Assembly (NCBI RefSeq): GCF_027409185.1
Contig: NC_084465.1
Coordinates: 28,499,864-28,563,863 of the forward strand
Origin: Cynocephalus volans
Lineage: Eukaryota > Chordata > Mammalia > Dermoptera > Cynocephalidae
Reading direction: 5' to 3'
Length of the DNA: 64,000 nucleotides
The position numbers and the translations under genes are program-made. The notes beneath the pieces are model-generated. The model searched no databases. It was not told the DNA's origin and saw only the letters and a list, made by a program, of their open reading frames with translations. Positions 49,345 through 60,457 of this stretch are shown in pieces (the first letter of the stretch is position 1; each line of letters begins with the position of its first letter).

Positions 49345-49870
49345 ACAGACAACCTGTTGGGCGGAAATGGCGTCTCGCCGCTGTTTCCCATTGGGGTTGG
49401 CAGCTCTTTGAGGAGCCGAGAGGCGCCAGCGCGTTTTCCTGCCCGTTTCTAACCGGCGTGTCTTTGTCTTTCCTCCCTGGGGACCGCTGCCGCCCGTGCG
49501 GGCCGAAGCCTGGCGAAGTCGTCGCCCCGCAGCGCCGCCGCCCTGCGCCCGGCCGCCCCCGGGAGCCGCTGCCCGCCCGCGGGCGCCGTCACCACGCGCC
49601 AGGCCGCTGCCAGCTGCCGCGCCAAGCTCCGCGGCGGCGCCGCCCGGGAGCGCCAGCACGCGGCCCGGGGCCTCGGCAAGCCCGCGGGCCCGTGAGCGCC
49701 GCCGCCCTCCCTCTGCACAGCCCGTACCTCAGGCGCCTCGCCGCGGCCCGCCTCCTCCCCGCCGGCCTCCCCGTCGCAGCCAGCTCCCGGGCCCTCAGCC
49801 TGTGCTCACACCGCCTTTCACCCCCTCGCTCCCACTGAACCTGCTTCACCCCGAACTTTCCCTACAAAGC
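49345..49870. promoter_or_regulatory. orphan CpG island
   Basis: Dense, uninterrupted CpG over about 500 bp in otherwise AT-rich DNA, with GC-box-like runs and a GGGCGGAAATGGCG motif at its left edge. Stop-poor frames occur on both strands (for example 49,449-49,718 reverse, 49,496-50,038 forward), but composition explains them and I recognise no protein. A CpG island that keeps its CpGs is normally unmethylated in the germ line, which suggests a promoter, perhaps of a non-coding RNA. A GC-rich retrogene remnant is the alternative. Confidence 0.55.
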
Positions 49871-50440
49871 CCCTCAAGAGGACCAAGTGCCTTAGGGCGG
49901 GGGTGGCTGAGGGGGACGGTCTCCGTGCCAGTCACTGCTGCTCGCAGAGCGTTGCTTCTTCATCCCGTCTGTCAAAATCCCGGCTTCTCGGAGAATTTCG
50001 TCACTGGACAATACTACCCCTTTCCTTCCTCCTTGTAATTTATAGACTTCCTTCCTAGTTAGTTTTTTTCATTATTAGTTCTTCAAAGTGGCTCCTTAGT
50101 CTTCGCCTTCTGTCATCAACAGGCCAGTTACACTCCCCGCCTCCTCCCTCGTCAGAAGATTGTTTTAATAACTCTCCAAATCCCCAGTGACTGTGGGGTG
50201 GTTGACAAAACCTGGAGTTGTGTAATGCACACTTGTGGTTGAACTTGAATTCCAACACCCAGTCCCCTCCTTCCTGTAAGTTCATCTCCAACGACCAGTT
50301 CTCCCCTGAAGAATCAGTCCTTGCTCCCACAGTTCTAAACCTTATCGTCATTAGAAACTTCACCCTCTGGAATCTTGTCTGTGGTGACCATGGGCATGCA
50401 CGCCTCGGATTTCTTGCTCCAGGAAGTATAGTTGACTGAC
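49871..50440. other. unassigned sequence between CpG island and LTR-like block
   Basis: Moderately GC-rich, unlike the surrounding AT-rich DNA. A 209-codon reverse frame (50,055-50,684) spans it and the next block but has no recognisable domain. It could be transcribed from the CpG island or be repeat-derived. Confidence 0.35.
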
Positions 50441-50830
50441 AGCTCCCCCTGCTCTCCCGGGGTACCCACTGCTGGGTTTGCACTGAGGCCAGGCCTCTCC
50501 TGTCCTCCCAGTCAGTGACGGAGCCCAGTGGGGGTACTGGTGATGGCCTGTTTATGTGAGATTCAGGACTCCTCTGTGAGCAATTTTGGCTTGGGGACTC
50601 CTCAGCAGTCTGGCTGAAACTTTTTTTAGAACTGTGCTGCATTAAATCTGAGGCTGTTCTTGCCCAATCCACCGCTCCTTTCATAGTGTCACACCTGTGT
50701 TACAGTATGAAGGCTCCCTTCCCTCCTCTTGCTGCCTTCCCTTTATCCTTCACAGGTGTTCCCTCAATAAAATTCTTGCACGTTGAACCCTATCTTGGTG
50801 TCTGCTTCTAGGAGGACCTGAACTACCACA
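50440..50830 (+). repeat. probable ERVL-type LTR
   Basis: The 3' half has the LTR pattern: CTGCATTAAATCTGAGGCTGTTC, CACAGGTGTTCCCTCAATAAAATTCTTGCAC (poly(A) signal at 50,766-50,771), then CTTGGTGTCTGCTTCTAGGAGGACCTGAACTACCACA, a typical R-U5 end. The 5' border is not clear and no internal viral genes adjoin, so it is a solo relic. Confidence 0.5.
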
Positions 50831-50834
50831 TTAT

Positions 50835-52830
50835 CAGACATTCCACTGTCTCATCACCATCTTCCTATCCTGGATTTCTTGCTTGACAGGTAATTCGTCA
50901 ACCTCATTTTTCCCACTATTCATCAGCCCCCGTCTTGAATTCATTCCTAGATCCCATGGCCCATTATTATAATCATTGAAATGCAATGCTCTCAGCACTC
51001 TTGAAGCTCAATTTCTTCCAGTTTAATTTGCCGACAGAATCCTAACCATGGATAAATCTTACCGCTTGCCTTCAATGGGCCTGACAGGGACAACTAAACA
51101 TTTTCTTTGAGAAAAATCACGCAACTCAACCAACTAGTTTTACTTTTACTTTCAACCCATTATCTCAAACCTCAAATTGGTGCTAATGTTCTTACCATAG
51201 TCTCAGCTGCCCACTTCTAAAATTACTGTTTATACCTTTTCATCTCCTCAAAATATTCTGTTCCCCTCCTCCCCGTTTACTTCACATTTCCCTGAGAAAA
51301 TAGAAGTTATTACATACAAACTTTAGTCCTTCATTTTGACTAAACCTTCCCTTGTGCAAATCTTCTCTATCTATTAGCCATTTCTTAGCTCTCCTTTATA
51401 ACCAGACTTCTTTATGGAGTTGCCCTCATCTATAGTCTCCATTTTCTAATCTTCTGTTTACTTTTCAGTCCATAACAATGTAACTTCCCTGCCACCACCA
51501 CTGAAAGTGCCCTTGTTAAGGTCATCAGTCCTTATTACCCAGTCCATTATGGTACCTTTCTATCCTCACCTTGGCTACTCTCTGCTTCTTTAAATGTTCT
51601 GTCTTCATGTTCAAGATGCTATTCTCTCCTGATTTTCCTCCTCCTTCACTAATCACTCCTTAGTTTTATACTCAATGTTCTTCTGCCTAACTTTGGAAAG
51701 TTGTGGTTTCTCACCTTTATTCTGGTCCTTCTTTTCTTTCTGCATTCTTATACAGGATGATCTTATCAATTTCCATTGACTTAAGTATGATCTTTATGCT
51801 AATGAGTTTCAAATTTATGTTTCCTACCTAGACTTTACTCTAAGTTCTAAACTCGCATATGTAATTGTTAATATCTTCCTTTGGATGACTCAGATCTTTC
51901 AAACTTAACATTTCCAAAAGTTATTTCTTCTTTCTTACTCCAAACCTGTTTTTCTCCCCATCTTCCCTATTGCAATAAATGGCACCGTCATTCAACCAAT
52001 TGCCCAAGCCAGAAACTTAGGAGTCATCTTTGATTCTTTTCATGACCTGTCCCCTACATCAAGTAGACCAGCTTAATTTATCAGTTTTATCCTCAAAATA
52101 TATCTTTATTCTGTCTTTCCATGTTCAATGCCATCACTTAGTCTCGACCAATATTTTTTCTGACCTGACTATCGTGACAGCCAGTCCTACCTAGTCTCTC
52201 TGCTACCACTTTTAACCCACTTCAATACATTCTTGATTGAGTGGCAATATGGCATTTCTCATAAATTGAATCAAGTAAAGTGTTGCTTATAGCATAAAAT
52301 TTAAGCCCCTTACTTCATATGGCCTTGCACATTTGACCCTTACCTATCTCTCTAACCTTATCTATTTATTGCCCACTATGATACAGGCACACTTGTTCCT
52401 TCAACATGCCAAGATTTTTTCTGCACCTCAGGGGCTTAGTAAATGCTGTTCTGTCTGCTTAAGCTGCTCATCATGGTCACCCTCTTTCCTACCACAACTG
52501 TATCCTTTAGATAATTGCTTAAATACAACGTTTTGAGAAAGACCTGCCAAGAGCACCCAACTGAAAGTAGTTCCTACCTGTCTCTCCTCCCGTTTGCTGT
52601 CTCAGTCCTTTGTTTTCTTCATTACTCAAATCCCTTATTTCAGTTTGTAACTTTATTTGTTTATTTACTTTTTGGGGGTCTATTTCCTAAACTAAAATGT
52701 ATGAGGGAAGAGACTGTGTCTGGATGTTTAGATTCTTTGACATCGTATTATTCGCAGCCCTGGCACAATATTTGACACGTATTAGGTGCACAGTAAGTAT
52801 CTGCTTAAGAAATAAATGAACACATTTGCT
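50835..52830 (+). repeat. long L2 LINE copy (degenerate)
   Basis: Landmarks in order: AAGGTCATCAGTCCTTATTACCC, TTTATGCTAATGAGTTTCAAATTTATG, ATCTTTCAAACTTAACATTTCC, AAGCCAGAAACTTAGGAGTCATC, CTTACTTCATATGGCCTTGCAC, AACATGCCAAG, CTCAGGGGCTTAGTAAATGCTGTTC, ending CACGTATTAGGTGCACAGTAAGTATCTGC. Many stops and indels; inactive. Confidence 0.8.
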
Positions 52831-55170
52831 AATTTTTCTGTTGGGGGTTCCCTTTTAATTGATTAGTAAGATCTCTTTCTATATTAAGACTACTAACCAT
52901 TTGTTTATTCTGTATGCTGCAGACATTTTGCCCCTTGTCATATATGTACCAATTTAATTCATGATGTCTTTGATATACAGAAATATTGCATTTTTCATTT
53001 AGATAAATCTCTTTTCTTTCATGATTTCTGCTTTTGGTGATATGTGTAAAAAGGTCTTCTCTATCCTAACGTTATATAAATATCTATGTTTACTTTAATT
53101 TTAATTTTTTAGATTTGAATCTTTGCCCCAAATGGAATTTATTTTTGATATAGGTGTGATTAATGGTCTGAATATTTATTTAGTTTTTGCATCATCATTT
53201 ATTGAAAACTCCCTTTCTACTGTTTTGAAAATTCCACATTTATCAAATATTAAATTCTTACACATTCTTGGAGTGGCTTCTTGATTTGTTTGTTTGTTTT
53301 TTGGTATCCTCTGTTCCTAAATCATTCTGTTTTAATTATTGCCATGTTTTAATTTGCTTTACTGTGTGTTTAACTTTTCAATGGGGTAAATGTTATTCTT
53401 CTTTTTCAAAATGTTTTGGCTATATTTGTGCATTTATTCTTCTAGGTAAGCTTTAGTTATATTTTGGTCAAGTTCCAAAAGAAATTCTATTGGCATTTTC
53501 TTTTGAATTGCTTCAACATAACAGATTGATTGGGGGGGAGAATTGCCAATTTTGTAATATTAAGTTTCCCATTCAGGAACATGTCACATGTCGAGATTAC
53601 TGAAGACATCCTATATGTCCTTCAGTGATTTTTGTATGCCTGCATATTTCTTATTAAATTATTAGACATTTCATATCTTTGTTGCTATTTGGGTGGGATC
53701 ATTTTTCCATTATTTTTAATAATTGGTTGCTTCTTGTGGGGTCAAGCTATAGATTTTTGTATTTGGTAACTTTTTTGAACTCTTTCAGCAACACTTCTAG
53801 TTGATTCTCTTCTAAGTAGCCAATCATGTAAAGTATAATTAATGATAGTTTTCTCTTTTCCTTTACAATATTTATCTCTCACATATGAAATAAATGATGG
53901 TGAAAACTTTGCTCTTATTCCTGACTTTTTAGAAATGCCATTAATATTTCACCAGCTATTAATGTTAGCTGTTGTACTGAAATACAGGTCTTTATGAGGT
54001 TAAGGAAGTTTTTTCCTGTTCAAGTATACTAGGCATTTTATTAGAACTTGTTGTTGAATTATATTAAACATAATCTAGGCAACTAGGGATGGTAATATGG
54101 CTTTTACTCCAACAGCATATTGTCACAATAAATTATGTTAATAAATTTCTCAACATTGGATTATTTCTGCACAAGATACTTCCTGTTTCATCATAGTGGT
54201 TTTTTTCTTTTTTTAGTGTAATAATGTTGAATTTCACTCCTTACATTTTATTTGGGATTATTTCATTTATGTCCATAAATAAGATTGGACTATAGTTTTA
54301 CATGTTTGTGTTCTGCTTTATCAGCTTCAAAAAATGAATAATTTTATCTTGTTCTGTGCTCTAGATTAGTACATAGCATATGAATTACCTTTTCTTTGAA
54401 GGTTTGGAGTAACTCACCCATAACTCTGTTAGGCCTCAAGCTTTTTCAGGGTGAGCAAGTGGAAGATAATTCTCTGAAAACTTTAAAAACTTCTATGGTT
54501 TTGGCCTAGACAGGTTAACTAAACTACTACTTGTACTTCTTGAGTATCAATTTTAAAAATGTGTATTTTTGAGGAAATCATGCATTTTTATAGAATTTTA
54601 AAATTTGTTAGCAGATTTTTACACATAGTTATAATCAAAAATATTTTTTTGTATCTGTGGTTATAGCTCTTTTCTCATTTCTAATCTATTTAGTTGCATT
54701 TTTTCTTTCTTTTATCAGACTTTCCAATCTTTTAAAGAAACCAACACTTGGATATTTTATCAATTCTATTTTTTCTAGTTTTTATTATATGTCATTGATA
54801 TAACTTTTCATCTTTAATTTCTTTCTTATTTTTTTCTTAAGTTAATTTAGTTATTTTAAGAATGTAATCAATAGCTTAGTTCATTTATTTTTACTTTCTT
54901 ATTTAATAATAAGACACCTAAGACTATAAATTTACCTCTGGGCACAGCTTTGACTGCATCTCAAAAGTTTTGGTGTGTAGTCTCTTCATTGTTGCTATTT
55001 AAATATAGTGGATTACAATTACTGTTTTTATTTCATTCTTGATATGTGTTGTTTAGAATAGTTTTGTGGGTTTTTTTAAATTGCTAATCCTGCTTTTTAA
55101 TAGAGAACAAGTTTATTAATATTTATGTTGCTATTTTAATAAAGAGCTAATTTTGTTTGGAGAAAGTAAA
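52830..55170 (-). repeat. old L1 (L1M-type) ORF2 remnant
   Basis: Reverse-oriented L1 ORF2, heavily mutated: AATCTTTGCCCCAAATGGAAT, TGCCAATTTTGTAATATTAAG, CCCATTCAGGAACATG, CATATCTTTGTTGCTATTTGGGTGGG, AACTCTGTTAGGCCTC, AAGAAACCAACACTTGGATATTTTATC and CTAAGACTATAAATTTACCTCTGGG, in the usual order. No open frame remains. Confidence 0.75.
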
Positions 55171-55895
55171 ATTATCTGTGAAGTTGTCTTATCTGATGTT
55201 ATACACAAGCACTATAGAGTTTATTGTTATAAGATCCTACCAATCTCACCAGCCAGTAGCAGCCATACTAATTACTGACAACAGGGATTTGGTAAACCAT
55301 GAATGCCAATAATTTACTGAAATTGTGATTTCTATAATGTTCTAGTTACCCATGTAAAAGTCAATAAAGAGATTTAAAAATGTTTCTTACATTAAGAATC
55401 CTCAAGTAACATGAAACAAAATATCATCTAATAACTAGAAAAACTCATCAAAGTTTATGAAATCAGGAAGGATTTGAATATTGTGAACATGGACTTTGTT
55501 ACAAAAATTTAGCATTGAAACAATTTTTCTTTTAGACTTGGCAAAAATAGTTATAAAAATATTTATTTTTTATAATTACAAATGTAATTCATATACATAA
55601 GTAAAATAAAAATCACCTGTAACTTCATTACCTATAAAAAAGCATTGTGAATATTTTGTTTTATTTCCTTCGAAGACTTTCTGTAACTCTCTCTCTTTCT
55701 GGTAGAATTGGGCTTATATTCTTTTGCATCTGGTTTTGTTTTTTTGCTTATTATATGTGAGAATTTCCCTGTAACATAGGGAATGGAAATGATTGGGAAT
55801 TAATTTATCTCAGTAATAGTAGTATAAGGACAGGGCTCTGCCTGCTGTGGTTTCTACTGTTCAAGCTGCTTGCTTTCCAAGTCTGATTCTTGAAG
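55171..55895. other. intergenic DNA with a weak L1M-like piece
   Basis: A possible L1M 3' UTR trace at about 55,545-55,700 (TACAAATGTAATTCATATACATAAGTAAAATAAAAATCACC). The remainder is unrecognised. Confidence 0.4.
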
Positions 55896-55900
55896 ACTCC

Positions 55901-56307
55901 TGATGGAGTTTGGATGTGTTGTCCCCTCCAAAACTCATGTGGAAATTTGATCTCCAATGTGGCAGTGTTGGAAACTGATTGAGTCATGGGGGCGGATCCC
56001 TCAAGACTGGATTAATGCTCTCTCTGGGGGAAGGGGGATTAATGAGTGAGTTCTCACTCGATTAGTTCCCATGAGAGCTCATTGCTTAAAAACACCCTGG
56101 CACCTTCTCTCTCTCTCTTGCTTCCTCTTGCCATGTGATCTGCTTGTACCCGCCGGCTGCCTGCCACTTTCTGCCATGAGTAGAAGCAGCCTGCGGCCCC
56201 TGCCAGATGCAACTGTCCCAGAATCGTAAGCCAAATAAACCTCTTTCCTTTATAAATTACCCAGTCTCAGGTATTTCTGTTATAGCAACACAAAACGGAC
56301 TAAAACA
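55901..56307 (+). repeat. solo LTR, MST/THE1 type (ERVL-MaLR)
   Basis: Complete LTR of 407 bp from TGATGGAGTTTGGATGTG to CGGACTAAAACA. Diagnostic blocks: GAGTCATGGGGGCGGAT, AATGAGTGAGTTCTCACTCG, TTGCCATGTGATCTGC, TAAACCTCTTTCCTTTATAAATTACCCAGTCTCAGGTATTTC. A 5-bp target duplication ACTCC lies at 55,896-55,900 and 56,308-56,312. No internal region, so it arose by LTR-LTR recombination. Confidence 0.92.
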
Positions 56308-56479
56308 ACTCCCTTGATACCTTTCCGCTTAATTCCTTTGTTCCTTAAACTAGCCATAAATAGTTTCTATTACTTGTGCTCAAGAATTAAGACTTACACA
56401 ATGATTTTGTTTTATTTGATTGATAGCATTTTCAGAATTCTAGTGCCTAAGAGATATATTACACATGCATGTGCAGGCA

Positions 56480-56504
56480 GGCACACATGCACACACACAC
56501 CACG
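56480..56504. repeat. short CA-rich microsatellite
   Basis: GCACACATGCACACACACAC within otherwise ordinary sequence. Confidence 0.7.
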
Positions 56505-56648
56505 TTCAAGTTTGGGAAATACCACTTACTTTTTTTGCCTATTTAGAAGTTCACAGGCCACATTCTTTTATTAAAGGCTCCTTGAAGTTCTGCATTAAAG
56601 AAAAAAAAGTTTGCTTTAAAACTTTGGTAAAGGATTACAGAAAATGAT

Positions 56649-56756
56649 TACATTGCATAATGTCGAATATACTAATTTTCCTGATTTCAGCATCACATAT
56701 TGCACACAGATATTGATATTCAGTGCTGTACCCCATAGATATGTACGATTATGTTT
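56649..56756. repeat. left copy of about 110-bp direct repeat flanking an L1
   Basis: TACATTGCATAATGTCGAAT through CCCCATAGATATGTACG and ATGTTT. The matching copy is at 57,872-57,983, with about ten substitutions and one 4-nt indel by eye. The sequence is itself reminiscent of an old L1 3' end in + orientation (GTACCCCATAGATATGTA). Confidence 0.85.
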
Positions 56757-57871
56757 GTTTTATTATTATTATTGATTATACATATTCATGGAGCAAGATC
56801 TGACTGTTAGCAACTGTGCCCAAGTTGTGGTGAGCAAATCAATGCTATCAGCATGCCCATTACCTCAAATTGCAATTATTCCCCATGTCCCCCACCCAAC
56901 CTTTCCCTAATGTTTCTCTCCTGCCCCCATCCTGGCACCCCTAGGTATGTTCTTTCCCTCTACAAGTTCAACACACCACTGTGGTCTTTCTTTGCTTCCT
57001 TCTTTTTCTCTTAGCTCCCACTTATGAGTGAGGACGTGTAGTATTTTTCCCTCTGTGCTAACCTTATTTCACTTAACATAATTTTCTCCAAGCTCATCCA
57101 TGTGGTTGCAAATGGCAGAATTTCATTCCTTTTTATGCCTGAGTAGTATTCCATTGCGTATGTATAACACACTGTCCTTATCCAGTTGTCCATTGATGGA
57201 TATTTAGGTTGGTTTCATATCTTGGCTATTGTAAATAGAGCTGAGATAAACATGGGAGTGCAAGTATCCTTTCGATATGATAATTTCCATCCCTTCGGGT
57301 ATATACACCTAGAAGTGGGATTGCTGGATCATGTGGCAGACCTATCTGTACTTGTTTGAGAAACCTCCATACTGTTTTCTATAGTGGCTGTACTAATTTA
57401 CAGTTTCACCAACAGTGTAGAAGAATTGTCCTTTCTCTGCATCCTCATCAGCATCTATTATTATCAGTCTTTTTGATTATAGCCAGTCTATCTGGGGTGA
57501 GATGATATCTCAATGTGGTTTTTGATTTGTATTTCCCTGATGATTAGTGATGTTGAGCATGTTTTCAAGTACCTGTTGGCCATTTTATGTCTTCCTTTGA
57601 AAAATGTCTGTTCAGTTCCTTTGCCCATTTTAAAAATTGGGTTATTTGCTTTTTAATGTGAAGTTGTTTGAGTTCCTTGTACATTCTGCATATTAATACT
57701 TTGTCAGATGTATAGTTTGCAAATATTTTCTCCCATTCTGCAGGTTGTCTTTTCACTCTGCTGTTTCCTTTGCTGTGCAGAAGCTTTTATTTTGATATAA
57801 TCCCATTTATTTATTTTTTCTTTTGTTGTTTGTGCTTTTGGGGTCTTATTCACAAAGTCTTTGCCCAGTCC
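56757..57871 (-). mobile_element. 5'-truncated L1, 3' end, inactive
   Basis: Reverse L1: the left end has TATTATTATTATTGATTATACATATTCATGG (tail), then 3' UTR blocks, TGTATAACACACTGTCCTTATCCAG, and ORF2 C-terminal fragments at 57,011-57,193 and 57,565-57,756 ([19 protein letters not shown]). The frame is broken several times. It lies exactly between the two long direct repeats. Confidence 0.88.
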
Positions 57872-57983
57872 TACATTGTGTAATGTTGAATATACTAATT
57901 ATACTGATTTCAGCATCACATATTGCACACAGGTACTGATATTCAATGCTGTACCCCATAGATATGTATAATCAGTTATGTTT
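57872..57983. repeat. right copy of about 110-bp direct repeat flanking an L1
   Basis: TACATTGTGTAATGTTGAAT through CCCCATAGATATGTATAATC and TTATGTTT; partner of 56,649-56,756. An A/C-rich low-complexity run follows at 57,988-58,078. Confidence 0.85.
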
Positions 57984-57987
57984 CAGT

Positions 57988-58078
57988 GAAAACAAAAAAC
58001 AAAAAAAACCCCCAAAACCAAAAAACTTTGCTTAACCCAGTATCACACACACACACAAACACACACAAAATATATATA
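57988..58078. repeat. A-rich and (CA)n/(TA)n low-complexity run
   Basis: AAAACAAAAAACAAAAAAAA, then a CA microsatellite at 58,046-58,068 and TA repeats to 58,078. Confidence 0.8.
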
Positions 58079-58380
58079 TTTCAAAAATTTTATTATGGAA
58101 TATTTACTTCTAACAAGAGCTGTTAATAATTATTTTACAACTTTGGGAAACAAAGATTTTGTTTATTAGGTTAGCAACATCCTGATGGCCCTTTAGATTG
58201 GCTTCTATACATCAGTATCAAGTATATTAGCATTGATAGTCAACTCTCAATTGATTTAGCATATAGGAAAAGATTATTTTGCCTCTTACTGTTTATTGTG
58301 CCTCTTCCTGTTGTGTGCTGAGGAGTTAAGCCCAGCAGTGCCTAAGAACCTGATCCCTTAAATAAGTGCTTCCCTTAAAT

Positions 58381-58599
58381 AACTGGTTCTCCACTGGGGA
58401 CAATTTTGGCCCCCCATCCCCGACCCCGGTGGACATTTGGCAATGTCCGAAGACACTTTTGGCTGTTTCAACTTAGGGAGGAAGTGCTACAGGTTAGTGA
58501 AGGATGCTGCTGAATGTCCTACAATGCACAGGACAGCCCCCTGCCAGAAAAGAACTATCTAGCTCAATACAGCAATAGTGCTGAAGTTGAGAAAGCCCG
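58381..58599 (+). mobile_element. MER20 (hAT-Charlie non-autonomous DNA transposon)
   Basis: Full-length pattern: CTGGTTCTCCACTGGGGAC, TGGACATTTGGCAATGTCC, GAAGACACTTTTGGCTG, GGATGCTGCTGAATGTCCTACAATGCACAGGACAGCCCCC and GTTGAGAAAGCCCG. An 8-bp target duplication CCTTAAAT at 58,373-58,380 and 58,600-58,607 fits the hAT rule. MER20 copies are known to have been recruited as regulatory elements in placental mammals; no evidence for that here. Confidence 0.9.
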
Positions 58600-58607
58600 C
58601 CTTAAAT

Positions 58608-59367
58608 CATTATGGGAGTAGCTCTGCATGACGGCTTGCCTTGTCTCTAAGACTTAACTTGATTATTAGGTTGAACAATCGTTACTTGAGGGATGAAACC
58701 ATAAAGTAACTTCTATTCTAGTCTTCAACTGTTCCTTTAAAACAGTTCTGTGGGGCTTGTTCTTGCCCTGTTCTTGGATGAAAACTTGTCCAGACCTATG
58801 AGTTTTCTTGTCACTGTTATACAATGGAAAAAAAGTCCTATAGTCATTTTAAGCCACAGAGTACATTCTCAATTCAATAATTAAAATGTCTAGTCCCTTA
58901 AAATAATCAAAACTCCAAACCTGATTTAAAGCTGAGCCTCTCCCTTCTCCTGGACTGGGGATGACTGTTTTGGAGGAAAAGGGTGTGCAGGCTTCTTCCC
59001 TCTTTCCAAACCTCTGGGGTTGGAGCATGGGGCAGGGCGAGGGGAAAGGGTGTCAAGAAAGTTCTTAATGGACTGATAGTGTAGTGAGCTGGCAGGAACT
59101 CCCTGGGCCTGGCAGGTAGTTATACCTGATTCTATCTTAGATATTTTTAGGGGACCTTTCACCTAGAATTCCTTTTTATGAGTGATACACTCTTCCTTGG
59201 CTCAGGGTTTCTTGAAAAACCATCTACGGTGAAGAACAGGAGTTTTCTGTGTTTTGTTTTGTTTTGCTTTCATTCCCAATCTGCCATGGACTAATACTTT
59301 TGAAAATACACAGTAAAAATGAGTTACTGGGAAAATAAAATAATAACAAAAATAAAACATACAAAAT
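58608..59367. other. intergenic DNA, nothing recognised
   Basis: No named feature. Confidence 0.5.
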
Positions 59368-59383
59368 AGAAACCCACATTTTA

Positions 59384-59528
59384 TTTATTTATTTATTTAA
59401 ATTTTATTTTATTTTGCCAATATACAATGTGCTTGATTATTGTGGCCAATTACCGAAACCTCCCTCCCACCTCTCTCCTCCCTCTCTCCCAACAACCTCC
59501 TATCTGTTCGCTTGTTGTATCAACTTCA
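59384..59528 (-). mobile_element. extreme 5'-truncated L1, 3' UTR only
   Basis: 145 bp matching the 3' UTR of the young L1 at 61,550: TATACAATGTGCTTGATTATTGTGG, CCAATTACCGAAACCTCCCTCCC, TTGCTTGTTGTATCAACTTCAA-like. A perfect 16-bp target duplication AGAAACCCACATTTTA lies at 59,368-59,383 and 59,529-59,544. Contains no coding sequence. Confidence 0.92.
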
Positions 59529-59754
59529 AGAAACCCACATTTTAAATTATAACATTCAACAGACATAAAATTACTCTGTCAAACTACTATAAAAATTTCT
59601 AAAAGCTTCTTTTCAATTTCTGTACTTTTTCCATGTAGACTGGTAACATATAGTCTGAGGACCAGCACTGGTCCTCAGGTCCCATATGAGGAGCATGTGT
59701 CTAGGTCTTTGCTTGCGCTTTCCCTTCATCTTCTGGGAGATTGGGGACATTTGT

Positions 59755-59826
59755 CTTCTCTCCTCCAAGGTCTATCTGCTGCTCATTTGGCTTCTCTCCT
59801 CCGAGGTCCATCTACTGCTCGCACTG
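59755..59826. repeat. 36-bp tandem duplication
   Basis: CTTCTCTCCTCCAAGGTCTA starts the first unit (59,755-59,790) and CTTCTCTCCTCCGAGGTCCA the second (59,791-59,826); roughly 80% identical over 36 bp. Confidence 0.85.
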
Positions 59827-59990
59827 ACTGAATCTCTCTTTCTCTCTCACTCATCCTACCCACATCTGGTCCATGGAAAACACTAAGGCTGTCCTTTGCC
59901 TTGATGTTGTCTTGGAACACAGATTGCCCAGTGGGGCTGCCTGCTCTGGCTCATCTCCCAACAGGTAGCCAGCAGGAACTACTCAGGTAT

Positions 59991-60457
59991 TGTTGGCAGA
60001 ATAGTTGCCTCCCCCACATTCCTTCCAAAGATGTCCACACCTAATACCCAGAACCTACTAATGTGTTACTTTACACAGCAAAAGAGGCTGTGTAAAAGGG
60101 ATGTGATTAAGTTAAGGATCTGAAAATAGGGAGATTATTTCGGGTTTTCTAGGTGGGCCCAGTATAATCATAAATGTTAATGTATGTGAAAGAGGAGGCA
60201 GGGCAGTCAGAGAAGATGTGAAGATAGAGGCAGAGGTTGGATTGATATACCAGGTAATGCCAGCAGCCTCTAGAAGCTGGAAAAGGGAAGGGGATTGAGT
60301 CTCTTCTAGAGCCTCCAGAAGGAACACATCCTTGCTCACAACTTGATTTTAGCTTAGTGAGACTTCTGACCCCAGAACTGTAAGATAATAAGTTGTTGTT
60401 GTTTCAAGCCATTAAGTTTTTGATAATTTATTATAGCAGCAGTGGGAAACTAGTACA
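59991..60457 (+). repeat. MLT1-type LTR (ERVL-MaLR)
   Basis: Blocks in order: CAAAGATGTCCACACCTAATACCCAGAACCT, GATGTGATTAAGTTAAGGATC, GGTGGGCCCAGTATAATC, GCCAGCAGCCTCTAGAAGCTGG, AGAGCCTCCAGAAGGAACAC, CCAGAACTGTAAGATAATAAG, TTGTTTCAAGCCATTAAGTTT, GGGAAACTAGTACA. No convincing 5-bp duplication; borders approximate. Solo relic. Confidence 0.88.

Noticed and set aside
49207..50038. Several 86-180 codon ORFs in the second CpG island, including a reverse frame at 49,449-49,718
   Set aside because: They overlap each other on both strands, are Ala/Arg/Pro-rich and match no family I recognise. Composition is enough to explain them.
50055..50684. 209-codon reverse ORF
   Set aside because: It spans the edge of an LTR-like repeat, has no domain or signal, and no splice or promoter support.
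55901..60457. Possible endogenous retrovirus between the two MaLR-type LTRs
   Set aside because: The LTRs are of different families (MST/THE1 versus MLT1), and the DNA between holds an L1, MER20 and other elements, not gag/pol sequence.
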